Below are positions 40,419-49,839 of a stretch of 64,000 nt of DNA, piece by piece. The translations under genes and the position numbers were made by a program. How positions within the stretch are numbered: position 1 is the stretch's first letter; the number at the start of each line of letters is the position of its first letter. The notes beneath the pieces were generated by a model that ran no database searches, was not told the DNA's origin, and saw only the letters and a list, made by a program, of their open reading frames with translations. Source of the DNA: Mesorhizobium sp. M9A.F.Ca.ET.002.03.1.2 (GTDB taxonomy: Bacteria; Pseudomonadota; Alphaproteobacteria; Rhizobiales; Rhizobiaceae); contig NZ_CP034443.1 of NCBI RefSeq assembly GCF_003952365.1, positions 5,201,001 through 5,265,000 on the forward strand. Reading direction: 5' to 3'.

Positions 40419-41606
40419 ATGAGCCCCCACCACGTCGTCATTACAGGCATAGGCCTCGTCTCTTCGCTGGGAGAAGGTCCGGATGCGCATTGGCGCAAAC
40501 TCGTCCAGCCGGGCCTGGAACCCGTGCTCGACGCCGCGCGCTTCCCGCCCTACACCGTTCACCCGCTGCCGGAGATCGACTGGAACCTGCAGATCGCCAA
40601 GCGCGGCGACCAGCGGCAGATGGAAACCTGGCAAAGGCTCGGCACCTACGCCGCCGGCATGGCGCTGGACGACGCCGGCATCAAGGGCAATGACGAACTC
40701 TGCACGACCATGGACATGGTGGTGGCTGCCGGCGGCGGCGAGCGCGACGAGACAGTCGACGCCGACATTCTCGCAGCGTCCGAAAGCCGCAACGACCGCG
40801 ACGTGCTGCTCAACGAGAAACTGACCACCGAATTGCGGCCGACGCTGTTTCTGGCGCAGCTTTCCAACCTGCTCGCCGGCAACATCTCGATCGTCCACAA
40901 GGTGACGGGATCGTCGCGCACCTTCATGGGCGAGGAAGGTGCGGGCGTCGCCGCCGTCGAGACGGCCGCCGCCCGCATCCGCTCTGGCCAGTCGACGCAT
41001 ATACTGGTCGGCGGCGCCTTCCAGACCGAACATTCCGACATGCTGCTTGGCTATGAGCTGGCCGGCTACCTGCATCGCGGCCCCTGGAAGCCAGTCTGGC
41101 AAAGACAGGGCGCCGAAGGCGGCGGCGTGGTGACCGGATCCGGCGGCGCGTTTCTCGTCCTGGAACAGCGCGAACACGCGATCGGCCGCGGGCGAAAGAT
41201 CTATGCCGAACTCGGGCCGGTCATATCTGGACGCGCCAAACGGCGGCGGGGCGAGCTCGATGCCGGGATTGCCGCGCTGCTCAAGCAGGCGGCATTGCCG
41301 GACGGCGAGTTGCTGGCGATTTCAGGCGCTTCGGGCGCGCATGCCGCCACTGCCGCCGAGAAATCGGCGCTCGACGCCAATCCGGCGATTGCCGCACGCG
41401 GCTTTTCGACGCTGACCGGCCACATGAAGGAAGCACAGTTTCCCTTCGCCGTGGCGCTGGCCGCGCTGGCTGTCGAACGCAAGGCCGCCTACCCGGTTTT
41501 TGACGCTGCCAACGAGAAGCCGTTCAACGGCATTCCCAGGACTGTCCTTGCAACGGCGATCGGCTATCACCAATTCGAGGGCATGGCGTTGGTCAACGCC
41601 GCCTAA
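40419..41606 (+). CDS. fabF2XL: Beta-ketoacyl-ACP synthase-like protein FabF2XL (lacks active-site Cys)
   Basis: 395 residues with the thiolase-fold ketosynthase layout (VVITGIGLVSSLGEG start, GSGGAFLVLEQRE, and a TGHMKEAQFPFAVAL segment matching the second catalytic histidine). The position of the nucleophilic cysteine reads VTGSSRTFMGEEGAG (residues 162-176) with no Cys, so it cannot condense acyl chains in the usual way. A chain-length-factor-like partner of FabF1XL, as in type II polyketide synthases, is the likely role (inference). It sits between acpXL and fabF1XL. Confidence 0.85.
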   Translation: MSPHHVVITGIGLVSSLGEGPDAHWRKLVQPGLEPVLDAARFPPYTVHPLPEIDWNLQIAKRGDQRQMETWQRLGTYAAGMALDDAGIKGNDELCTTMDMVVAAGGGERDETVDADILAASESRNDRDVLLNEKLTTELRPTLFLAQLSNLLAGNISIVHKVTGSSRTFMGEEGAGVAAVETAAARIRSGQSTHILVGGAFQTEHSDMLLGYELAGYLHRGPWKPVWQRQGAEGGGVVTGSGGAFLVLEQREHAIGRGRKIYAELGPVISGRAKRRRGELDAGIAALLKQAALPDGELLAISGASGAHAATAAEKSALDANPAIAARGFSTLTGHMKEAQFPFAVALAALAVERKAAYPVFDAANEKPFNGIPRTVLATAIGYHQFEGMALVNAA

Positions 41607-41607
41607 G

Positions 41608-41652
41608 CAGGCATTCGTCGGCAGGCCCACGAATGCCTGTTTGGATTCTTTT
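41608..41652 (+). terminator. Terminator-like hairpin after fabF2XL
   Basis: CAGGCATTCGT pairs with ACGAATGCCTG, followed by TTTGGATTCTTTTG. It may attenuate transcription into fabF1XL. Confidence 0.55.
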
Positions 41653-41659
41653 GTTTGTC

Positions 41660-41703
41660 GCAGGTTCTTGCCGCAAAACCGTGGAACACTTTGCGGAACC
41701 TGC
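41660..41703. repeat. Rhizobial intergenic palindrome (GCAGGTTC hairpin)
   Basis: GCAGGTTC pairs with GAACCTGC around CCGCAAAACCGTGGAACACTTTGCGG, the same core as the copies at 2741 and 3840 but with different, still complementary arms. Confidence 0.7.
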
Positions 41704-41785
41704 TTAGAACGTCGGGGCGAAGCGGTTTTCGGATGAATCCGCTGCTCCAACTCAAGGAAACGGTCGAGAGCCTCAGGACAACAAC

Positions 41786-43057
41786 ATGGCCAATCTGAAC
41801 GATCACATGGGCAGGCCGATCGTCGCCGTCACCGGCATCGGCGTGGTGACGTCGCTGGGCGTCGGCAAGGCCGACAATTGGGCGGCGCTCACCGCCGGCA
41901 AATCCGGCATTCATCCGATCACCCGCTTTCCGGTCGATCATCTGAACACCCGCATCTCAGGCATGGTCGATTTCCTGCCGTCGAGCTCCAGGGGCGCCAG
42001 CCCCCTCACCTACGAAATGGCCGAGATCGCCGCGCAGGAAGCGATCGCGGAATCGGGTCTTAATTCCGGCGATTTCGGCGGACCGCTTTTCCTGGCCTCG
42101 CCGCCGGTCGAACTCGACTGGAGCGAGCGCTTTTCGCTCTACAATTCCGACAAGGACGACATCGGCGCCGAAAGGCTGCTTCGGGTGGCGCGGAGTTTGA
42201 AGGAGCTCGATATTTTCGAGACCACCCAATTCGGTTCGATCGCCGACCGGCTCGCCGACCGCTTGGGCACGCGCGGCCTGCCGATCACGCTGTCGACGGC
42301 TTGCGCCTCTGGCGCCACCGCGATCCAGCTCGGCGTCGAGGCGATCCGCCGCGGCGAATGCGACCGGGCGCTGTCGATCGGCGCCGACGGCTCGGCAACC
42401 GCGGAGGCGCTGATTCGATTCTCGTTGCTTTCTGCGCTCACGACGCACAACGACATCCCCGAAAAGGCGTCCAAGCCGTTCTCCAAGGATCGCGACGGCT
42501 TCGTGCTAGCCGAGGGCTCGGGCGCGCTTGTGCTGGAATCGCTGGAGGCGGCTCTCGCCCGCGGCGCGACCATTCTCGGCATCCTGCGCGGCTGCGGCGA
42601 GAAGGCCGACGACTTCCACCGCACCCGCTCGAAGCCGGACGGTTCGCCGGCGATCGCCGCGGTGCGCGCCGCCTTGGCCGATGCGGGCTTGGGCGAAGAC
42701 GAGATCGACTATGTCAACGCCCATGGCACCTCGACGCCGGAAAACGACAAGATGGAGCATCTGTCGCTGTCGACCGTGTTCGGCGAGCGGACCGGCTCGA
42801 TGCCGATCTCGTCGAACAAGTCGATGATCGGCCACACGCTGTCGGCGGCCGGCGCCGTCGAGGCCGCGTTTTCGCTGATGACCATGCGCGAAAGCGTCAT
42901 CCCGCCGACCATCAATTACGACAATCCCGATCCGGCGATCGTGCTCGACGTGGTGCCGAACAAGAAGCGCAACGCCGAGGTCGGCACGGTGCTGTCGAAC
43001 TCCTTCGGCTTCGGCGGCCAGAACACCTGCCTTGTCATGGCGCGGGAACCGGTCTAA
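41786..43057 (+). CDS. fabF1XL: Beta-ketoacyl-ACP synthase FabF1XL
   Basis: 423 residues with a complete ketosynthase triad: Cys173 in LSTACASGA, His313 in VNAHGTSTPEN and His350 in KSMIGHTLSAAG, plus the C-terminal NSFGFGGQNTC. It extends the acyl chain on AcpXL by decarboxylative Claisen condensation with malonyl-ACP in the cytoplasm, working towards a C28 product. Probably acts with the Cys-less FabF2XL. The alcohol dehydrogenase gene follows 36 bp later. Confidence 0.92.
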   Translation: MANLNDHMGRPIVAVTGIGVVTSLGVGKADNWAALTAGKSGIHPITRFPVDHLNTRISGMVDFLPSSSRGASPLTYEMAEIAAQEAIAESGLNSGDFGGPLFLASPPVELDWSERFSLYNSDKDDIGAERLLRVARSLKELDIFETTQFGSIADRLADRLGTRGLPITLSTACASGATAIQLGVEAIRRGECDRALSIGADGSATAEALIRFSLLSALTTHNDIPEKASKPFSKDRDGFVLAEGSGALVLESLEAALARGATILGILRGCGEKADDFHRTRSKPDGSPAIAAVRAALADAGLGEDEIDYVNAHGTSTPENDKMEHLSLSTVFGERTGSMPISSNKSMIGHTLSAAGAVEAAFSLMTMRESVIPPTINYDNPDPAIVLDVVPNKKRNAEVGTVLSNSFGFGGQNTCLVMAREPV

Positions 43058-43093
43058 GCGAGCCTTTTCCCGCTCAACAGAACCGACAGGCCC

Positions 43094-44122
43094 ATGCGCG
43101 CATTGCAACTTATCGAGGACCGCCGCCTTGAAACGGTGGACCTGCCGCCCCCGCCGCAGCCTGCGCTGGGCGAAGTGACGCTGCGCATCAAGGCCGTGGC
43201 GCTCAACCATATCGACGTCTGGGGTTGGCGCGGCATGGCTTTCGCCAAGCGCAAGCTGCCGCTGGTCGTCGGCGCGGAAGCCTCCGGCGAGATCGAGGCG
43301 GTCGGCCCCGGCGTCTCCAGCCTGGTGCCGGGGCAGCTTGTGTCGATCTATGGCGCGCGCACCTGCGGACTTTGCCGCGCCTGCCGCGAAGGCCGCGACA
43401 ATCTCTGCGAGCATGTCTCGGGGGTTCACGGCTTCCATCTCGACGGCTTTGCGCAAGAGAAGATAAACCTGCCGGCGCGCCTGCTGGTCCCCGCCCCGCC
43501 CGGCGTGACGGACATCGGCGCTGCCGTCGCGCCCGTCACCTTCGGCACGGTCGAGCACATGCTGTTCGACAATGCCAGGCTGCAGCCCGGCGAAACGATC
43601 CTCATCCATGCCGGCGGCTCGGGCATCGGCTCCGCCGCGATCCAGCTTGCCAGGAAGATGGGTTGCACCGTGATCACCACGGTCGGCTCGAACGACAAGG
43701 TCGACAAGGCGAAGGCGCTTGGCGCCGACCATGTCATCAACTATCGCGAGGACCGTTTCGAAGGCGTCGTGCGCAAGCTGACCAAGAAGAAGGGCGTCGA
43801 CGTCGTCTTCGAGCATGTCGGCGCCGATACCTTTGCCGCCTCGATGCTGTGCCTGAAACGCGGTGGCCGCCTGGTGACCTGCGGCTCGACCTCCGGCGTG
43901 TCGACGCAGATCAATTTGATGCAGCTGTTCCAGCAGCAGCTGAAGCTGCTCGGCTCCTTCGGCTGCCGCATGGCAAACATGGCCGACGCCATGCAGAAAA
44001 TGGCGGCGGGGCTGGTTTCTCCGGTTATCGACACCGAAGTCGGCTTCGACGGCATCGACGCCGCGCTGAAGCGCATGGAAGGCCGCGACGTGTTCGGCAA
44101 GATCATCCTGCGCGTCGGCTAG
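43094..44122 (+). CDS. adhXL: Zinc-binding alcohol dehydrogenase AdhXL
   Basis: 342 residues of the medium-chain dehydrogenase/reductase superfamily. GVEAS-like VVGAEASGEIEAVG opens the catalytic domain. The structural zinc loop is CGLCRACREGRDNLC (four cysteines). The Rossmann NAD(P) motif is HAGGSGIGSAAIQLA. In this cluster the enzyme is thought to serve reduction or oxidation in very-long-chain fatty acid synthesis, though its exact step is not fixed by sequence. lpxXL starts 4 bp later. Confidence 0.88.
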   Translation: MRALQLIEDRRLETVDLPPPPQPALGEVTLRIKAVALNHIDVWGWRGMAFAKRKLPLVVGAEASGEIEAVGPGVSSLVPGQLVSIYGARTCGLCRACREGRDNLCEHVSGVHGFHLDGFAQEKINLPARLLVPAPPGVTDIGAAVAPVTFGTVEHMLFDNARLQPGETILIHAGGSGIGSAAIQLARKMGCTVITTVGSNDKVDKAKALGADHVINYREDRFEGVVRKLTKKKGVDVVFEHVGADTFAASMLCLKRGGRLVTCGSTSGVSTQINLMQLFQQQLKLLGSFGCRMANMADAMQKMAAGLVSPVIDTEVGFDGIDAALKRMEGRDVFGKIILRVG

Positions 44123-44126
44123 ACCC

Positions 44127-45122
44127 TTGCTCGGCAACGCCTTCAGGAAGCTCCGCAGGGACTTGGCGTTCCGCCACGGCAGGCGGCTGCGCCAGCTCAA
44201 CTACTGGCTGCTTGCGCGCGCCGCGATGACGATGATCTGGGTGCTGCGTCTGCTGCCGGTCGACAGGGCGCTCAATTTCGCCGACCGCGCCGCCCGCCGC
44301 ATTGGCCCGTGGGTGGGGCGCCACAACGTCGCCGTCGCCAATCTGCGCAAGGCCTATCCCCAGAAGAGCGACAAGGAGATCCAGGCCATCGCTTCCGACA
44401 TGTGGGGCAACATGGCTCGCCTCGCCGCGGAATATGTCTTCCTCGATGCGCTCTTCGATTACGACCCGAAAGCGACGAAGCCGGGCCGCGTCGAGGTCCG
44501 CGGCGTCGATCATTTCGTTGAGATCGCCGGCGAGCAAAAACCGCATATCATCTTCACCGGGCATCTCGGCAATTTCGAGCTGCTCCCGGTGGCGGCAGCC
44601 ACTTTCGGCATGAACATCACGGCGCTGTTTCGCCCGCCCAACAACCCCTACCTTGCCGACTACATCCTCTCGACGCGCCGCTCGACCATGGGGTCGCTTC
44701 TGCCCTCCTCGGCCGGCGCTTCATTCGCGCTGGCTGCTATCCTGGAGAACGGCGGCAATATCGGCGTGCTGGTAGACCAGAAATTCTCGGGCGGGCTTGA
44801 AACGACCTTCTTCGGCCGCCCATGCGAGAGCAACCGGGTCCTGGGCACTTTGGCGCGGCACTATGACTGCGATGTCTATCCGGCGCGCTGCATGCGCCTG
44901 CCGGGCAACCGCTTCCGGCTCGAGATCGAGGACAAGCTGACCTTGCCCCGCACCGCAGACGGCAGTGTCGACGTCCGCGCCACCACCCAGCTTCTCAACG
45001 ACGTGGTCGAGCGCTGGGTGCGCGAGGATCCCGGCCAATGGATGTGGTTCCACAAAAGATGGGAAATGAGCGGCCGGCGCAAAAGGCGCCGCCACGCGAG
45101 ACAGCGCGGCGAAGCCGCCTGA
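44127..45122 (+). CDS. lpxXL: Lipid A very-long-chain acyltransferase LpxXL
   Basis: 331 residues from TTG 44127, just after adhXL. Membrane anchor near residues 27-45 (LLARAAMTMIWVLRLLPVD). The acyltransferase HX4E motif is TGHLGNFE (His146, Glu151), followed by RPPNNPYLADYI and GVLVDQKFSGGLETTFFG. The basic tail (RRKRRRHARQR) may touch membrane lipids. It transfers the AcpXL-bound long chain to lipid A at the inner membrane, giving a membrane-spanning acyl chain important for envelope stability in rhizobia. Confidence 0.92.
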   Translation: MLGNAFRKLRRDLAFRHGRRLRQLNYWLLARAAMTMIWVLRLLPVDRALNFADRAARRIGPWVGRHNVAVANLRKAYPQKSDKEIQAIASDMWGNMARLAAEYVFLDALFDYDPKATKPGRVEVRGVDHFVEIAGEQKPHIIFTGHLGNFELLPVAAATFGMNITALFRPPNNPYLADYILSTRRSTMGSLLPSSAGASFALAAILENGGNIGVLVDQKFSGGLETTFFGRPCESNRVLGTLARHYDCDVYPARCMRLPGNRFRLEIEDKLTLPRTADGSVDVRATTQLLNDVVERWVREDPGQWMWFHKRWEMSGRRKRRRHARQRGEAA

Positions 45123-45145
45123 GCAGAACCTGGGCAAGTTTGTTC

Positions 45146-45233
45146 TTGCTTTGTGCCGGCAATTATGCTATCGGTTTGGGCATGGTGTTGATTTGCGCCA
45201 ACGACCCGCCCGCCGAGGCGGGTTTTTTGTTTT
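45146..45233 (+). ncRNA. Candidate short transcript or leader ending in a strong terminator
   Basis: A promoter-like pair (TTGCTT at 45146, CTATCG at 45168, spacer 16) precedes about 50 bp that end at the terminator 45205-45228. The downstream gene is convergent, so this is not a leader for it. The alternative is simply the end of the lpxXL transcript. Confidence 0.3.
45205..45233 (+). terminator. Rho-independent terminator of the lpxXL cluster
   Basis: CCCGCC pairs with GGCGGG around CGCCGA, followed by TTTTTTGTTTT. Confidence 0.88.
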
Positions 45234-45325
45234 CGGCCCTCGATCGCTCCTTGGTGGGAATCTAGCTCGTCCGCAATGAAAAAGCTGTTTGACAGCCACG
45301 CCTGGAGAAAAGTGATCCTGATCGG

Positions 45326-46105
45326 TCAAAGCCTTGCCTCATCGGCCGTAAGTGCGTGCTCTCGCGTGCCGGAGACGATGATCTCCAGGACCTCATGCTC
45401 GTCGGTGTTCCTGATGTAGCGATCGCCGACGTTCTCGCCGCGCTTCAGCACCATCACGCGGTCGCCCACAGCGAAGATGTCAACGAGGCGGTGGGAGATG
45501 ATGATCTGGGCAACGCCCTGCTTTTTCAGTTCCAGCATGGTTTCGAGCAGCCGCTCGGTCGCCATCACCGAGAGATTGGCGGTCGGCTCGTCGAGGATCA
45601 CCACGCGCGGCTGGAAGGAGATAGCGCGGGCAATCGCCACAGATTGCTGGCGGCCGCCCGACAGGCTCTCGACCTTTTGATAAACGGAGTTCACGTCGAC
45701 CTTGAGCCGCTTCAGCACGCTGTCGGCTTCCGCGTACATTTTCCGCCGATTGACGAAAAGCCCCCTGCGCGGCCAACGGCCAAGAAAGATGTTCTGACCG
45801 ACATCCATATTCCCGCAAAGAGCGAAATCCTGGTAGATCATCTCGATGCCGGCGTCGCGGCTTTCGTGCGGGCTCTTGAAGTGCACCGGCTGCCCGGCGA
45901 CGAAGACCTCGCCGGCGTCGCGCTGGTAGGCGCCGGTCAGGATCTTCATCAGCGTCGATTTGCCGGCCGAGTTGTCGCCGACGAGGCCCAGGATCTCGCC
46001 GGGATAGAGCACGAGGTCGACGTTGCGGAGCGCCTGCACTGCACCGAAGGCTTTTTCGATGCCCCACATTTCTACGATCGGTGCAGGTTTGGTCGCGTCA
46101 CGCAT
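45326..46105 (-). CDS. Sugar ABC transporter ATP-binding protein (single-domain, FrcA-like)
   Basis: 259 residues with one ATPase domain: Walker A GDNSAGKST (43-51), signature LSGGRQQSVAIAR, Walker B VVILDEPTANL and switch ISHRLVDIF. CUT2-family sugar importers often use a fused double ATPase of about 500 residues. This shorter form matches the FrcA-type branch and must act as a homodimer. Its start lies 8 bp inside the permease gene, so the two are translationally coupled. Substrate probably a monosaccharide. Confidence 0.88.
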   Translation of the reverse strand: MRDATKPAPIVEMWGIEKAFGAVQALRNVDLVLYPGEILGLVGDNSAGKSTLMKILTGAYQRDAGEVFVAGQPVHFKSPHESRDAGIEMIYQDFALCGNMDVGQNIFLGRWPRRGLFVNRRKMYAEADSVLKRLKVDVNSVYQKVESLSGGRQQSVAIARAISFQPRVVILDEPTANLSVMATERLLETMLELKKQGVAQIIISHRLVDIFAVGDRVMVLKRGENVGDRYIRNTDEHEVLEIIVSGTREHALTADEARL

Positions 46106-48386
46106 GGGTGGTTTCCGCCGTCCTTGTGCGCCGCGCCAGGCGTGCCCGTAGGCGGCCGAAGATGTTGGCCTGGCGCACCCAGATGTCGATCAGCACCGCC
46201 ACGATCAGGATGCCGCCGATGAAGACGTTGATCCAGTGCTGCGGCATGGCGAAGCCCTGGACGTTGAGCTGCAACAGCGCCCGGATCAGGGTGATCACCG
46301 CCGCCCCGGCGAGCGCCCCGATCACGGTGCCGTAGCCGCCGAAGATCGAACCGCCGCCGATGATCACCGAGGCGATGGCGTCGAGCTCGCGAAACTGGCC
46401 GGCTACCGGGTTGAAGCTGCGGAAGTAGGCGACGTTGATGATTCCGGCCATTGTCGCGCACAGTGCCGCCAGCATGAGCGCGAGGAACCGCACCCGGTTG
46501 GTGTTGATCCCGGCATAAGCGGCGGCGCGAATGTTGCCGCCGGTCGCATAGACCTTCTGCCCGAACGGCATGTAGGCGAGCACGACGCCGGCAATGAGGG
46601 CGACGAGCAACATCCAGATGGTCTGGACACTCACCACCTCGGCGATCGAGCGCGGCAGCCCGTCCGGCAGCGAGATTCGATAGTGCAGCAGGATGTCGTT
46701 CACCTTGCGGCCAAGCAGGTTGTAGCCCTCGGGCCAGCCGGTGAGCTGCTGCCCGGCGACGAACCAGGCGGCGAGGCCGCGGGCGATGTAGAACATGCCG
46801 AGCGTGGCGATGAAGGCCGGCAGCTTGAAGCCGACGGTGACGATCGCGTTGACGAGGCCGGCGCACATGCCCGCGAGCAGGCCCATCGCCACGGCGGTCA
46901 CGGGGTCGGCGCCGAGGACCTTGAGGAAATAGGCGGCGGTGCTGCCGGCGAGGGCAAGCACCGCCCCGACGGAGAGGTCGATATCGCCGGCGGCGATGAC
47001 GTAGGTGAGCCCGATGGTGATCAGCGCAAGCTCGGTGTAGTTGAGCAAGATCGCGAAGCTGTTGGACAGGTTCCACCAATAGTCCGGCCGGAGCGCGAGG
47101 CCGGTCAGCCACAGGAACACGGTCAGGATGATGGCGAGCGCGTCGCGCCGGGCGAGGAACTTGCCCAACCCGGTGGCCGACAGCGCCATGTCGGTCGCCA
47201 TCGCGCCCTTGGTCTGCACCCCCTCGATCGCGATGCCGCCGATCTCGTAGGCCGGTGGCGGCGGCCGGCCTCGGAGCCAGGCCCAGAGGCGCCCTGCCAC
47301 CTGGCGACGGATGAGATAGGGCTCGATAAGCACCGCGACGACGAGCAGCAGCCCAAGGAACACCGGTACCGCGCCGACCGGCAGCGAAAAGACGGCGTTG
47401 ACCGTGATCTCCTCGTCGCCGATCTTGATGACGCGCGTGATCGGCCAGCCCTCGCGCAGCACCTTGTCGAGCAGCACCACCAGCAGGGCGCCAAGGCAGG
47501 ATCCGGCGACCCGGCCGCGGCCGCCGAGGATCGAGGCGCCGCCGATGATCACGGCGGCAATGACGATCAGCTCACCGCTGACGCCGTAGAGGGGCGTCAC
47601 GCCCTTGTCCTGGGCAGCCGACATCAAGCCGGCTAGCGCCGCGCAGAGCGAGGAGATCAGGTAGGCTCGAATGCGCACCCAGTTGGTCGGGATGCCGGCA
47701 TAGGACGCCGCCTGCTCGTTGCCGCCGGTGGCGAAGGTCTCGTAGCCCCAGCGCGTCTTGGCGAGCACATAGGCCCCGATCACGGCGACAACGACGAAGA
47801 TCACGATCTGGTTGTTGAACCCGAGGAGGTTCGTCTCGCCGAGGTGAAAAAAAAGCGGATAGCCGGTCGCCTTGGCGGGATAGTAGATCGCCTGGCCGTG
47901 AGTGAGCGCCAGCACGAAGCCCCGGCCGATGAAGAGGATGGTCAGCGTGGCGATGAACGCCGGCACCTTCAGGATGGTGACGAGCACGCCGTTGATCAGC
48001 CCGATAAACACGCCGAGCAGCAGGCAGAGGACTACCGACGTGACGACGCCGAGGTCAAGGAAGCTGGGCGCGAACAGCCTGGCGAAGACGACGGCGACCA
48101 AGCCGTAAGTGGAACCGACCGAAAGATCGAGGTCCTTGTTGACGATGACGAAGGTCACTCCGACCGCGATGATCGCAACCCGTGAGGTGTCGCGGAGCAG
48201 CGAGTGAAACGCTCCTGTTGACCCGAAGAACGCGGGATTGACGAGAGCGCCGCCGAGATAGAGCAGCAAAAGCAAGGCAACGAGCCCCACCTCCCAGCCG
48301 CCGATAATCTGGGACGGCGCACGGCCGAGCGATGTGGTCGCGGTGGGCGCCATGGTCTCTTCTGGTCGATTTCCCTGCTGCCGCAT
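46098..48386 (-). CDS. Sugar ABC transporter permease, two permease domains fused
   Basis: 762 residues made of two complete RbsC-type permease domains in tandem. Hallmark KVPAFIATLTILFIGRG in the first half is mirrored by KLPAFIATLGMFYIARG in the second, as are DLDLSVGS / DIDLSVGA and ATGGNEQAASYAGI / ATGGNIRAAAYAGI. About 18-20 membrane helices are expected. A linker of roughly 60 residues (near GRPPPPAYEIGG) joins them. Usual CUT2 permeases are about 330 residues and homodimerise; here the dimer is a single polypeptide. The second half begins with its own internal Met-rich segment but no separate start is supported. Confidence 0.88.
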   Translation of the reverse strand: MRQQGNRPEETMAPTATTSLGRAPSQIIGGWEVGLVALLLLLYLGGALVNPAFFGSTGAFHSLLRDTSRVAIIAVGVTFVIVNKDLDLSVGSTYGLVAVVFARLFAPSFLDLGVVTSVVLCLLLGVFIGLINGVLVTILKVPAFIATLTILFIGRGFVLALTHGQAIYYPAKATGYPLFFHLGETNLLGFNNQIVIFVVVAVIGAYVLAKTRWGYETFATGGNEQAASYAGIPTNWVRIRAYLISSLCAALAGLMSAAQDKGVTPLYGVSGELIVIAAVIIGGASILGGRGRVAGSCLGALLVVLLDKVLREGWPITRVIKIGDEEITVNAVFSLPVGAVPVFLGLLLVVAVLIEPYLIRRQVAGRLWAWLRGRPPPPAYEIGGIAIEGVQTKGAMATDMALSATGLGKFLARRDALAIILTVFLWLTGLALRPDYWWNLSNSFAILLNYTELALITIGLTYVIAAGDIDLSVGAVLALAGSTAAYFLKVLGADPVTAVAMGLLAGMCAGLVNAIVTVGFKLPAFIATLGMFYIARGLAAWFVAGQQLTGWPEGYNLLGRKVNDILLHYRISLPDGLPRSIAEVVSVQTIWMLLVALIAGVVLAYMPFGQKVYATGGNIRAAAYAGINTNRVRFLALMLAALCATMAGIINVAYFRSFNPVAGQFRELDAIASVIIGGGSIFGGYGTVIGALAGAAVITLIRALLQLNVQGFAMPQHWINVFIGGILIVAVLIDIWVRQANIFGRLRARLARRTRTAETTHA

Positions 48387-48437
48387 TGCGGGAGAGCCTG
48401 CGCCCTCCCGCAGTGATTTCAGACGTTCCGAGCGGAC

Positions 48438-49520
48438 TCAGTTCTCGAAGCGCTTGCCGACGTCCTCGACGGTCTCCTTCGTCACGAGTTGGGCGCGTGT
48501 GTCGAGGTTGGCCGCCGCGATGCCGCGATCGATCTCCAGATAAAGCTGCATGACCGGCCAGAAACCCTGCAAGAAGGGCTGCTGGCCGAGCGCGCCGGTC
48601 AGATCGCCGCTCTTCATTGCATCCTGCTGGGCCGGGCCCAGGTCGAAACCGTAGGCGCAGATCTTGCCGGTCATTCCGGCCTGAGCGACGGCCTTGGCAA
48701 GCGCCGGCGTGAACACGTTGTTGCCGGCGAACGCGCCAACGACGTCGCCGCGCGATTCGAACAGCGTCACGATGCCGTTCACCGGGTCATTCGGATTGGT
48801 GTCGATACCGGTGTTCTCCGGACCCGCGTCGACCTTGAAGGCATCAAGCTTGCCGGCATCCTTCAAGCCCTTGACGATGGCGTTGAAAGCCGAAGTGACG
48901 CGATTGTTCACCTCGATGTTGCCCATTGCGGTCGACGACGGCAGGACGATCGAACCCTTCTCGATACCCTTGTCTGCGAGGCATTTGACGAGCGCCTCGC
49001 CGGCGATTGCGGCGGCGGAGGCGTCCTGGCCGGTATGGCCGATGCCGCTGCGGTTGAGGATCGTGCCGTCAAAGGAATTGGTCGTGGCGACCGGTATGCC
49101 CTTCGCCTCGGCGGCCTTGACGATGTCGTTATAGGCGCCGACCTGGGGCGTTGTCATGATCAGCCCGTCGATCGTCGGATCCTGCACGATCTGGTTCAGG
49201 ATTTCGATCTCGCGGGCAGGGTCGTCGGTCGGCGATTCCGAGCCGAGCAGCAGGATCTTGGCGCCGATCAGGTTGCCGGCGACGGTCGCGCCTACGTAGA
49301 CCGGATCGAAGAAGCCATTGCCGGCAGTGTGTGTCACGATAGCGAAAGTGAGGTGACCATCGGCCGAATGGAAATCCTTGGTACCGGGGGCCTCCTTTGC
49401 GGCTTCTTCGAAGCTGTAGCCGCCGACCGCCTTATCGACGCCGCCCGATTGTGCGTAGGCGTACGATACGCCGAGCGATAACGCCGCGGCACACGCCGCG
49501 AGCGAGAAAATACGTTTCAT
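48438..49520 (-). CDS. Sugar ABC transporter, periplasmic substrate-binding protein
   Basis: 360 residues with a Sec signal peptide (FSLAACAAALSLGVSYAYA). Mature part of the ribose/xylose-binding (Peripla_BP_4) type: HLTFAIVTHTAGNGFFDPVYVG, IDGLIMTTPQVGAYND, GIPVATTNSFD and GAFAGNNVFTPALAKAV. ATG 49520 follows a GGGAGG site. The longer frame to 49676 is unsupported. It is the first gene of the transporter operon (binding protein, fused permease, ATPase). The specific sugar is not evident. Confidence 0.88.
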   Translation of the reverse strand: MKRIFSLAACAAALSLGVSYAYAQSGGVDKAVGGYSFEEAAKEAPGTKDFHSADGHLTFAIVTHTAGNGFFDPVYVGATVAGNLIGAKILLLGSESPTDDPAREIEILNQIVQDPTIDGLIMTTPQVGAYNDIVKAAEAKGIPVATTNSFDGTILNRSGIGHTGQDASAAAIAGEALVKCLADKGIEKGSIVLPSSTAMGNIEVNNRVTSAFNAIVKGLKDAGKLDAFKVDAGPENTGIDTNPNDPVNGIVTLFESRGDVVGAFAGNNVFTPALAKAVAQAGMTGKICAYGFDLGPAQQDAMKSGDLTGALGQQPFLQGFWPVMQLYLEIDRGIAAANLDTRAQLVTKETVEDVGKRFEN

Positions 49521-49839
49521 GATTATCCTCCCTTGCAACCAACGGTCGGAAGCCGTTCGGGCGCATTTATTCAGGGATTCCGAATGCTTCCTCCCACCCC
49601 GTATATTCTGCCCAAAGCCTGCCCACGTAAATAGTGCTCCCACTTTCACCGACGAATTGGTCGGCGGTTCCGTCATTCTGACCGGGCGCGGCGGTTTCTA
49701 GCGTTGATGTAGCGCGACGCGGTGTCAGACAGACGAGGAGACTTGGTGTACTATGAACCCTACCTGGGCCGCATTCAAAGGGAGCGACACAGAGAGCAAC
49801 AAAAACAGAATTTCACAAACGCGTAGGGAGGATACCGCA
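49521..49839. other. Divergent promoter region between sugar transporter and methanethiol-oxidase-like gene
   Basis: 319 bp. It contains both ribosome sites and a short inverted repeat (AACGG...CCGTT near 49540-49556). No other feature was recognised. No regulator gene is adjacent. Confidence 0.4.
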
